Below are positions 12,001-24,000 of a stretch of DNA of 64,000 nt, piece after piece. Both the position numbers and the translations under genes were made by a program. The notes beneath the pieces are model-generated. The model was not told the origin of the DNA, did not search any database, and saw only the letters and a list, made by a program, of their open reading frames with translations. The number at the start of each line of letters is the position of its first letter. Within the stretch, counting starts at the first letter, position 1. This DNA comes from Acanthochromis polyacanthus (Eukaryota; Chordata; Actinopteri; Pomacentridae): positions 5,089,828 to 5,153,827 of the forward strand of contig NC_067123.1 in NCBI RefSeq assembly GCF_021347895.1, given 5' to 3'.

Positions 12001-15000
12001 TATTAAACACTAAGAGGCTCCACCTTTTTGAGCCAGATAACATTACAACAACTTGTTTATTCCACACAGGAGCTAGCTTTTACAGGCTACAGAAACTGAC
12101 AAAAAATCAATAGTATGCAGTTTTGGGTAGAATAAACCTTTCAAACTATGATTCACACATTTTTACAGTCATTCAGCTCAGTCTGTGGAGTCTTTGCAAA
12201 GAACAAGAGTCCTAAAAGTGCAGTTCTACAATTATAGTCCTCAAACTGAATCCCCCTGACCTGAAGATGTATAATATAGCATTAGATCTGGTTGGACGTC
12301 ATTAAATGTCGCAAAAGTCTTTGTCATAGTGCCCATTGCTAACTCCCACAATGCTCTCTGCTTGCCAACCTGACACTATAGCTGATCTACAGTATTTGAG
12401 ACATTTATTATCAGGTAAATTACACCACATTTGGACTCTGTATCAGCGGATTCTAATATTTAAATGACTCTGATCGATCAGGGTCAATAAAACCTGATCA
12501 GAACATCTCTAAGAACACCACAGAGTATAGCTGCCTCATCCTTCAACAGTACCTCAGTGTTATCCTGAATAAAGATCAATAAAACCACATTTCAGGTATT
12601 TATCCCATACAATAGACTAAGTTTTCCCAGCTGCAGTCGACTCCATCAATCTCCACCTCTGCTAATCGCTAAGCTAACACTAACATCTGCAGAGTTCAGG
12701 TGAATCAGAGCTTTGTTCTCACAGGTCTCTGAGTAAACAGCTGCTGAAGTGAAGCTTTAAACCAACACAAATCACAGCTCTGAGCCTCTGCAGAAGAAAA
12801 GCCGCCAGAATAATGTTCTGTCTTTGAGAAATAACTGAACATGTGGAGGTTTGGGCAGCAGCAGCAGATCACAGCGAGCTGCTGTATCTGCAGTGCAGTG
12901 AAATCTATTAAGATTAAATCCATCTCGCTCTCTAACACTCCTTTAGCCGTGACTAATTACAGCCATTTCTGCAGCGCTGATAACACCTTGAGCAATCGAT
13001 TTCACACGGCTCTCTTAATATCAACTGTTTAGCTGATTGTCCTTGAAGATATTCCAGAGTGGAACATTTGAAGCTCCTCGCTCTCTTTTCCTTCTCTTTG
13101 ATTCAGTGTTGGTGGGATTCGCCTCATTACTCTGACAGCCTCGTCTGAAATAACTCCGTCATTTACTCCGTATTAACGAGGGTCTTTGTAATTTTACTCA
13201 GACACTTTGTAAACCAGAACAACACTGAAGCTCCTTTACAAATGCTAAAAGAAGATTTATTTTTCATCTCAGTTAAAAACAGATTCAGCCTCAAAGGTAC
13301 ATTTTCTTACTTTAGAATCCTGATTCTGTGCTCACCGCTTTCTTTGAAACCGGACATGAAATGCAGAATGTTCCAGTGGAAACTAAAAGCTTCAGAGTAC
13401 CTTTATTATAAAGACTCGCTGGCATATCAGGATGTAGGAAGAACATGTTGCTGCTATCCCTCTGAACCTCCAGGAGATGAGATCCATTCATAACGCCGTA
13501 ATCAGCAGAACTCTAATCCTTCACACCTAGATTTCAATGTTTGCACTGCAGAAGATGAAGCTGCTCTGAAATGTCTGCTTTTTGTTGTAACTGTAGGGTT
13601 TTTATATAGAAACTCTCTTCAGGAATCAGATGATCTCCTTACACTGAGGTCAGTAGTAAAGATCTGAAACCTTCTGAAGGCCTGGAAACACCTGGTGACA
13701 GTAAACATGGAGACTCTGAGCTGCTCACCTGCTTCAAGTAACTACAGGTGCTGCAGAAGACGGAAAAGCAAAGAGACCGAGACGGAAACGGAAACAGAGG
13801 ACTTGAACTGACAAAAACATGACTTAAAAATGTCAGGCTGTTTAACCATCTGAACTCAGAACAGTTTCTGTTTCGCTTTTCTTCATTGTGGTTCATTTTT
13901 CAGTCTAAAGTCCTGCAGCTCTGTGGAAACAGAATGAAAAAAGAGAGAGAACTCAGAAATATCTTCAGTCAGTAGGAGTCAGAACAAGAAAAGCACTCAG
14001 AGAGCTCCTCCAAGGCTGCTCAGTCGTATAGGTTCCAACGGCTGAATTTGTGGCAGAAATCACGGCACAACAGAATGTGTCCATTTAATATACCGGGCTT
14101 TGCAAAAGTTCTGTTTCACGGTTTCATGATCTTTAGAGACGTTTACATGTCGGAGTGAAAAATTCCATTAAATAAACTGAAAGTTCTACCTTATAGGCAG
14201 GTGTCCTTAATACAATTTTTTTCTCCGGTGAAGTTGTATCAAGATGGAAGTCAAAAGAGTTGAGATATCTGCTCTCCTTCATGCTGGCCACAACAAGTCT
14301 GACAGAGCCAAGCAGCTGAACATCAGCCGGATGACCGTCCACAGAGTCGCGGAGAGGCTCAAGAAAGGTGAAGATCTTTCAGTGATCTTTCAAGAATGGT
14401 GAAAGACCTGAAAGATCTTCACCATTCTTTAGCCTCTCCGCGACTCTGTGGATGGTCATCCGGCTGATGTTCAGCACAAAGGAGAGCAGATATCTCAACT
14501 CTTTTGACTTCCATCTTGATACAACTTTACCGGAGAAAAAAATTGTATTAACCCTTTACGCTTCAGTGCATCATAGGTGTACCGCCGGCGGTACACCTAC
14601 TAATTTGCATAGGAATTTCAAGAATGTCCGACGGCTGCAAACCCGATTATACAAACACTATACGCCGATGGAAAGCTTAGATTCTCATGAATCCGCCGGT
14701 ATAAACCACTTTCAGATGTGATTACCACAGCGGGTGAGAAAAACACATTTGTCCGACAAAAACAAATATTCATCCATCCGTTCTCTATACACGGCTTCAA
14801 TGCACACAGCGCGACTCACATTTCCGGGTTCATTATTACACACAGAAAAAAGATTCCACAAAAAACGGCCATAATCCAACCTTTCACATCCAGATGACAC
14901 AAGCCAGTAAACTATTTTGTCCAAAACATGTCCTGAAGTCGGTATAAAATCCACGAATCGGTCGTTTTCAAGGAAATGCACCTCGCGATGTGCGTCCAAT

Positions 15001-18000
15001 ATTCCCTGTACTTTTCGTAATTTTTTTTATTTAAAAATAGAATATTAGCGATTTTTTTGTACTGAAAACGTCTGGAATTGACTGAAGCTTAAAGGGTTAA
15101 GGACACCTGCCTATAAGGTAGAACTTTCAGTTTATTTAATGGAATTTTTCACTCCGACATGTAAACGTCTCTAAAGATCACGAAACCGAGTGTAACAGAA
15201 CTTTTGCAAAGCCCGGTAGATGTACCCACAAACAAAATGACCTTGTGGTGAGCACAGACATATCTTATGCATGTGTACGTTATGTACGGATACCGAATCA
15301 CGTCTCCTAAATATGTAGCGGGTGGCGAGAACTGATGGGACTCAGAAACACCCCCACAATTTAATCAGTTGTTCCTTGGATCATTTCTGACAGATACAGT
15401 GGGGAAAATAAGTATTGAACGCGTCACCTTTTTTCTCAAGACTCCATTCCTCAACAAAAGACATGTTGAAGCTCGTTTAAAGTTTGCTAAACAGCATCTT
15501 GACAAGCCTGTAGAATACTGGGAGAATGTGTCTTGTCAGATGAGACCAAAATTGAACTTTTCGGCTGTCATACTACATACCATGTTTGGAGGAGAAATGG
15601 CACTGCACATCACCCAAAAAACACTGTACCAACAGTGAAGTTTGGAGGTGGAAGCATCAGGGCATGGGGTTGTTTCTCATCTCATGGTACTGGCAAACTT
15701 CATATAATTGACGAAGCAATGGATGAAGCCATGTATCGGGAAATTCTTGATATGAATCTGCTGCCATCCACCAGGATGATGAAGATGAGACGTGGCTGGA
15801 CCTTCCAGCAGGACAACGATCCAAAGCACACGGCAAAGTTGACTCTCAAATGGTTTCAAAAAAGAAAATCAATCTGTTAGAATGGCCTAGTCAATCACCT
15901 GACTTAAATCCAATTGAACATTTGTGGAAAGAACTCAAAAAAAGGGTTCACCAGAGGGCACCAAAGAATATTCAAGATTTAAAGACAATCTGTGCAGAGG
16001 AATGGGCTAAAATCACACCGGGGCAGTGTGGGCGATTAGTTAAAACATACAAGAAGCATCTGGAAGCTGTCATTGCAAACAAAGGCTTCTCCACCAAGTA
16101 TTAGATGAGTCTCAGTTAGCGTGTTCAATACTTTTTTCCTGTGTTATCTCACTTAATTCCACATAATCATTATTTATGGACCTGAATGTTGTGATTTCTT
16201 TTCATGTGTGGATTATTTGAGTTAATATCAATGTCTGGTAGAAATTTTGTTTGAATTGCATCTTTGGAAATAAATGTGATGAGAAAAAAGTTGTCGTTCA
16301 ATACTTATTTTCCCCACTGTAAGTCCTGATAAGTCCTCAGCAGTGGATTTGTAGCAGGATCACAATCATGTAATCATCAGCAAGCAGCTGATGTAGTGTT
16401 CACTTACAGTTACAGCACTGCTTTCTCATAAAGATACAGAAATCTTTAACAAATCCATGGATCCAGACTATAAGCCGCGTCACTGCCAGAATCTAATCAC
16501 TTGGTCCTTGTGTCATTTCTGACCTTCGCTGAAAATTTCATCCAAATTCATTAGTCTGTTTTGAGTCAAGGTACGAACAGACAGACAGACAGACGTACGT
16601 ACGTACGTTATGGTCACATAACTCCACTGTTCCTTGGTGGAGTGAAGGAAATCAGGAAAAGAGAAACATTTTTCTGATTACTGGGGGTCCTCGGTTTACA
16701 ACGTCCTCGATCTACGGCATTTAGTCGTTATGTGGAACTAGTTGGCGAGCGGAGCAGACCAATGCATCGTCATAGAGGAAGACGGCTCTGTTTACATTGG
16801 CCAGTTGTATGCTACATTGGACTGTGTTATACATGGGGGAAGTGTAGGAGAGTGTGAGGTCCGACTTACGGCGAAAATCGATGTATGTCACGCCGTAGGA
16901 ATGGAATTCCGCCGCAAGTCGAGGACCCCCTGTATTTATTGAACAATGATGTTAAAACCTGGAACTAATGTTATCTCCACATGCTGCAGATCTTTAACTA
17001 TTTATATTATTAATTCGTTTCTATACTCTTCTCCTCTCTGCTCTGTGGAAACACTGACTGTTTGGTCTCAGCTGAGTCACTGATGGTTAATCAGCTGCAC
17101 AATATGACGCAGAATATTTATTTTTTTAATATTTTTTTACAGGATCTGGTCAGTTTAAACTGTTTAATTTATTGCGAATTTCTATATGAGACATAATATG
17201 AGATTTCTGATTAAATATAATCATTTTTAGTTCAGATTTGGTGGAGCCTCGGGTCACAGATGATGCATTCAGGGACCATCTGAAAGTTTCTGATTAAAGG
17301 TGCTACTTTGGCTTTATTAACCTGACAACCTTTGCAAAACATTTCAGTGAAACAGGTTAAACTGGTGCTGGATATTCTGTGTTTATTAGCATGTTTTTAA
17401 GATGTTCTTACAGGATATAAATCAGAGGTAAAGTGAAATCTGCTCCTCTGACGGTCTGTCTGGTTCTTCTGATGGATTTGGATGTTTCCGACTCACTGCT
17501 GCTGAACTTTAATCTCCCGAGGCGCCCAGTAAACAGCTTCTCATCATTAAAGTTGGACGTTTCCTCCACCTGTCCTCTGTCCAGATGTTCTGTCAGCTCA
17601 CCTGAGAGCTTCCTGCAGCCGGCCTCAGCTTTAACATTAACACGACCTTCCTGCTCTCACCTGGACGGACTGGAAATACGTTCACTTATTCACTGAGTTC
17701 ATCTGATTGATTCTACTGAGGATTTCATCTAAACCATGATTTATTCCAAAGTAAATCCTTTGAACTAAACAGATTCTGTAAAGAACAACACAGTCTGAGT
17801 TTCTTGAAGCAACCCAGAAGCTTTTAGAGACTCAACTGTGACCAACAGAATAATTCAGACTTTTCAGCTGAACTGCAGGCAGTGTTGAGACAGAGCAGAG
17901 AGGATGTGAGCATAGAAGCTAATTAACCCTTCTGTTATTTTGCGAGTCAAATTGATCCATTTTAAAGTAAAAAAAAAGTTTAGTATTTTTTTGGTGTGAC

Positions 18001-21000
18001 ACTCCTGCTTGGCTTAATACATATAACCAACATATAAAGCGAAAATGGTTCATTTCACATATTTGCACCCTGAACAGAAGACTGTGTTCATTTATCAACT
18101 CCATAAAAAGGAAATGTATGTATGTCTTTCCAATGTACATTAAAAAAAGTTTTAATTTGCATTTTTTTTAATAACGAGTGAATCATCCTCCTCGGACCAT
18201 GATTTATGAGAGGTAAAGAATACTGTTACGCTAAATATTGATTGAATGGTTGGTAATGGAGTTATTATTGAGATATAAAAAATGGTCTGGTAAAGCCTGA
18301 TGAGCACTGCACTCTCTGTCAAAAATATGGGTATCTCCAATTAAAATGACAACCAAAAATGAGAATATTCAAGGCTTCAGTGGACTCCATCTTGCTTTAT
18401 GGCTCTGAGTCCTTGTCACTAAAGAAGTCACTCTCAAAAAGAATTGATGGGCCTTATACCCGAGTGTTAGGGATGGTACAAAACATCTCCTGGAAATCAC
18501 ACCTCATCAACAAGTCTCTGTACAGCTCACATCCACGCTGGTCAACCATCATTAGGCAACATAGACTAGCCCTGGATGGACATGTGGTGAGACACAACAA
18601 AGCAGCTGGTCGTTGATACTGTCAGAAGAGCTGGCAGGCCGAGCACAACATTAAAGAAGATGCTAAAAGAAGACGCTAGTCTGGAAGGCAAAGAACTTTT
18701 GACTGTAATGTTGGACAGAGGGTGCTGGATGAAGAACTTTGTTCATGTCACCGATTCCGTCGGATGCAAATGACTTAACTTGAAACAATTTTTATTGGGA
18801 TTTTGTTGGTTTTTGCCACTTTTGGATAATATCGAATTGACCCAAGGACATCATTGCTGTTCCTGATAAATGAAGCTAACAGGAGGGTTAAGAACATAAA
18901 CAGATAATTATCTAAAGTTCAGTGTAATATAATACACTCTGTATGTCTTACGTAACAATTCTGCAGTTAGAGAACCTAAAAAAGCCTTTAAAACCAAACA
19001 CTGTGGATCAGTAACCAGCCAACAAACTGACTGATGCATGTTTAATTCTGAGCTCCAAAACTCTCCAGATGGTTTGAAAGGCCTTTTTTTTAAATAAAAA
19101 ATAACCACCATACACAGCGTACTCAACTTAACTTCCATAAGTCAGAACTCCATCAGAAGAGTCTGACTTACACTTGGGAGCCATAATGAAGGGCAAAAAG
19201 TTAGCAAATGTAGCACAATCCAAGGTGGCATACAACCAGAGAATGTAAACAAAACTGTCTTACAGCGCCGCGAAATGACGTATTCATCCGCTGGCCAAAT
19301 AGATCCACGTAACGACGAAACGCCGTATGTCGGGGACGTTGTAAACCAAGGACCCCCTGTAATTACACCTTTTATGATAGAAAAATATAAATAAAAAGAG
19401 GAATAATCAGATTTTCAATGGGACGACTGTTCCTGAACTGCTCATTTTTACATTTGTTTAAAAATAATCGACCCTGAGCTTAAAATCTGGACATTCAGTG
19501 AGTATAGAGTTCAGAGAAAAATGAACCACAGTGGAGAAAAATGAGGCAGAACCTGCTCACACTTCAGAGGACTAAATAATTCACATCAGGATTCCTCACA
19601 TGCATTTTAAATCTCTCAGTTGCTTGTTAATAGTTTGCAACTCGGTTTGATTTTAACTTTCATCTGAGGCGACGCTGCTGAAATCAGGAGCTACAGTAAA
19701 AGAATCCTCTAATTCAGCGACTGACGAGGAAAAAATCTATTACAGCACCGCTCATTAGGACCTGCAGCTTTTATTGTGAAAGCATCTGATGTCGAACCTT
19801 AAAACAATTCAGTTCTGTTGCTTCCAGAACGGTTTGTAGATGTTCCTCCGTCACCCTTTCCACCCAAACCCGCCCAGATCTGATCAAAGGAGTCGTCCTC
19901 GGCAGAAAGGTGAAGAAAAAAAAGATGAATTTTTCATCAAAATCGCTGCATTAAAATTCTGCTTCAACACAGAGAAGCTCTAACTGGTGTTTCTGTATCA
20001 GGGACACATCAGAGCTCCAGGAAACCTCCAGAAGCCTGTCACATATTTATTACATTCATTATATTAAACCTGATTTCTGCAGCTTCGACGCGGAGCTGCT
20101 CCACATCAGCACAGATCTGTAAACTCGTGGGATTTGTCAAATGTAGGCCATCAAACGGCTTATCGGCCTGATAATTAGCATCTCTGTATTAATTAACTCT
20201 GCTGCATTATCTGCACATTAGAGCTGACTGGGAGGGTCTCTTTCATCCATTACACAGCACAGAAAATACAAGCTAATCTTGTAATTATATTATGATATGA
20301 ATGCAAAGAAGCATTCATCTGCTTTTCAGCCATTTAACCCGTTTCATCTAAAAAAACACAACCGCGGAGAATATAAAGGGCTGGATGAGATTAAAACCAG
20401 CTCTGATGCAGCGGCAGAACGTCGTCGGCTCTGCTAATCCGTCTGTCGCTGCAACTCAAATCACAGCTTTGACTCGGCGGATCGGCTGGAATTACAAGCG
20501 TAAGAGTCTGAGAGAGGAGAAGGATTATGGAGGAGAGATGGAGGGTCGAGAAAAATCAATCAGAACCCTCAGAATCATCTGGTTCTTCATCTCCTGTAAC
20601 TTTTATTTAATGATCAGAGTTTTACCTTCATACTGTGAATATTTCCAGAGTTCCAGGTCTTTGAAGTCCATAGAGGTGGGTCCAGATTTATCACTTTTTA
20701 ACGGACATTTTCCATCATTTCTGAGCCTCAGAACTTCATCAGTACGGCAGATAGACACATGACATTTAGGAGGAGAAACTACAACAAAAACAACGACAAA
20801 AACTGGAAAACTACCCCAAAAGAGACAAATTAACTAGAGTGATCGAATTGCCAAATAAAGGGGCCGAAATTGCCACAAAAAATCAGCACAAAAAGACCCA
20901 AAATCACCACATAAAGAGGTAAATATACCACAGATGCAAAATCAGCACAAAAAGAGACAAAACTACCACAAATACATGTAAAATCTGCACCAGAAAAAAT

Positions 21001-24000
21001 TAAACAAAATGACACAAAATAACCACAAAAAGGTGCAAAATCATGACAGAAACTATTACAAAATGACCTCAAACTACCACAAAATGGGTGAATATGCCAC
21101 AGAAAGTCACAAAATCTCCATTACGTGATGCACATTTATAAATAAATCAAACCCCAAATCACCATAAAAATAACCAAAATTACCCCAAAGAATCATCTGG
21201 TTCTTTGTCTGTAGTAATTTTATTTAATGATCAACCTTTTAGACAAACCAAACCAGATAAAAAGCATGAAAAATGAGACACAAAAGAGAAAAAGAGACAC
21301 AAAATGACAAAAACGATAAACAAAATAACTATGAGAGAAAAGACAACATAAAGCTGATGCAAAATTAAAGACAGAAGACTAAACAAAAACTAGACAGCAA
21401 AATAAAAACGAGACACAAAACGACCACCCAGATCACCTGTACATCTATCCAGGAGTCACAATCTGCATTTGTTGTTTTGTGTTTATCTTTGGTAATTTTC
21501 AATATGCGACACTTTTGTGTTGGTTTTGTGTCTTTAAGACAGATTTTTCTTGTTGTGGTTATTTCTATGTAATTTTCTGTTTTCTGTTTTGTGCCATTTT
21601 GTTCCTCTGCAACTGAAAATATTCACAGTATGAAGGTAAAACTTTGCTCCCTTAAATGAACTTACTGTAGATGACTCAATGTTTGACTTCATATTTAATA
21701 ACCAGAAGAAGACAGCTGACCTTGTTTGCAGTCACACGTTTGGCTTTTTCCTGACTTATGACTTTGCCTCCGCCTCCAGCAGAAATATCTTCAACCTGAA
21801 TCACCTCCAGCCGTTGATTTACTTTAACTCTCCTCACGTTACCAGAACAAACAGCTTTTGTCTTTTTCTCCTGGTTTACTAAAGGGAAACCTGGACGTCC
21901 TCAGACAGATCGAGTGTCTGAGCAGAAAGTTTAATTAAATTCTTTATAATGAACAAGACAAAAACTTGGAAATCAGCCTCAGCTGAATGGAAAAGATGCT
22001 TTTTACAGAAAGCACCTCTAAGTTATACAGACAACTAAAACAAAAACTACAATAGAAACTATAGCAGAAACTACAGCAGAACCTACAGTACAAACTACAG
22101 TTGTACAGCAGAAACTACAGTTATCCAGTAGAAACTAGAGAGGAAACTACAGTAGAAACTACAATAGAAACTACAGTTACACAGCAGAAAACTACAGTAG
22201 AAACTACAGCTGAAACTACATCCAGTAGAAACCAGAGCAGAAACTACAGTATTACAGTAGAAACTACAGTAGAAACTAAAGTTATATACCAGAAACTACA
22301 GTAGAAACTACAGCAGGAACTACAGCAGAAACTAGAACAGAAACTACAGTAGAAACTAGCGACAGTGCCTTGTGAAAGTATTCGGCCCCCTTGAACTTTT
22401 CAACCTTTCGCCACATTTCAGGCTTCAAACATAAAGATATAAAATTTTAATTTTTTGTCAAGAATCAACAACAATTGGGACACAATCGTGAAGTGGAACG
22501 AAATTTATTGGATATTTTATACTTTTTTAACAAATAAAAACCTGAAAAGTGGGGTGTGCAATATTATTCGGCCCCTTTACTTTCAGTGCAGCAAACTCAC
22601 TCCAGAAGTTCAGTGAGGATCTCTGAATGATCCAATGTTGTCCTAAATGACTGATGATGATAAATAGAATCCACCTGTGTGTAATCAAGTCTCCGTATAA
22701 ATGCACCTGCTCTGTGATAGTCTCAGGGTTCTGTTTAAAGTGCAGAGAGCATCATGAAGACCAAGGAACACACCAGGCAGGTCCCAGATACTGTTGTGGA
22801 GAAGTTTAAAGCCGGATTTGGATACAAAAAGATTTCCCAAGCTTTAAACATCTCAAGGAGCACTGTGCAAGCAATCATATTGAAATGGAAGGAGTATCAG
22901 ACCACTGCAAATCTACCAAGACCCGGCCGTCCCTCTAAACTTTCACCTCGAACAAGGAGAAGACTGATCAGAGATGCAGCCAAGAGGCCCATGATCACTC
23001 TGGATGAACTGCAGAGATCTACAGCTGAGGTGGGAGAGTCTGTCCATAGGACAACAATCAGTCGTACACTGCACAAATCTGGCTTTTATGGAAGAGTGGC
23101 AAGAAGAAAGCCATTTCTCAAAGATATCCATAAAAAGTCTCGTTTGAAGTTTGCCACAAGCCACCTGGGAGACACACCAAACATGTGGAAGAAGGTGCTC
23201 TGGTCAGATGAAACCAAAATCCAACTTTTTGGCCACAATGCAAAACGATATGTTTGGCGTAAAAGCAACACAGCTCATCACCCTGAACACACCATCCCCA
23301 CTGTCAAACATGGTGGTGGCAGCCTCATGGTTTGGGCCTGCTTTTCTTCAGCAGGGACAGGGAAGATGGTTAAAATTGATGGGAAGATGAATGGAGCCAA
23401 ATACAGGAGCATTCTGGAAGAAAACCTGTTGGAGTCTGCAAAAGACCCGAGACTGGGACGGAGATTTATCTTCCAACAGGACAATGATCCAAAACATAAA
23501 GCCAAATCTACAATGGAATGGTTCACAAATAAACGTATCCAGGTGTTAGAATGGCCAAGTCAAAGTCCAGACCTGAATCCAATGGAGAATCTGTGGGCAG
23601 AGCTGAAGACTGCTGTTCACAAACGCTCTCCATCCAACCTCACTGAGCTCCAGCTGTTTTGCAAGGAAGAATGGGCAAGAATTTCAGTCTCTCCATGTGC
23701 AAAACTGATAGAGACATACCCCAAGCGACTTGCAGCTGTAATTGCAGCAAAAGGTGGCGCTACAAAGTATTAATGCAAGGGGGCCGAATAATATTGCACA
23801 CCCCACTTTTCAGGTTTTTATTTGTTAAAGTTTAAAATATCCAATAAATTTCATTCCACTTCACGATTGTGTCCCACTTGTTGTTGATTCTTGACAAAAA
23901 ATTAAAATTTTATATCTTTAAGTTTGAAGCCTGAAATGTGGCGAAAGGTTGAAAAGTTCAAGGGGGCCGAATACTTTCACAAGGCACTGTACATAGCAAA

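Larger units (their letters stand above)
14093..15216. mobile_element. Tc1/mariner-type element rearranged into an inverted repeat, with a piggyBac insertion
   Basis: Both ends read CCGGGCTTTGCAAAAGTTCTG and are flanked by TA (14091-14092, 15217-15218). Moving inward, both arms repeat the same 5' leader and the start of the same transposase gene, converging on a centre at about 14385-14410. Without the inserted element (14552-15096 plus one TTAA) it would be about 575 bp. The right arm lacks about 32 bp found in the left arm (CATGCTGGCC... region). Confidence 0.85.

Noticed and set aside
15369..16104. A functional Tc1 transposase
   Set aside because: The N-terminal DNA-binding domain is missing and the frame shifts at least twice.
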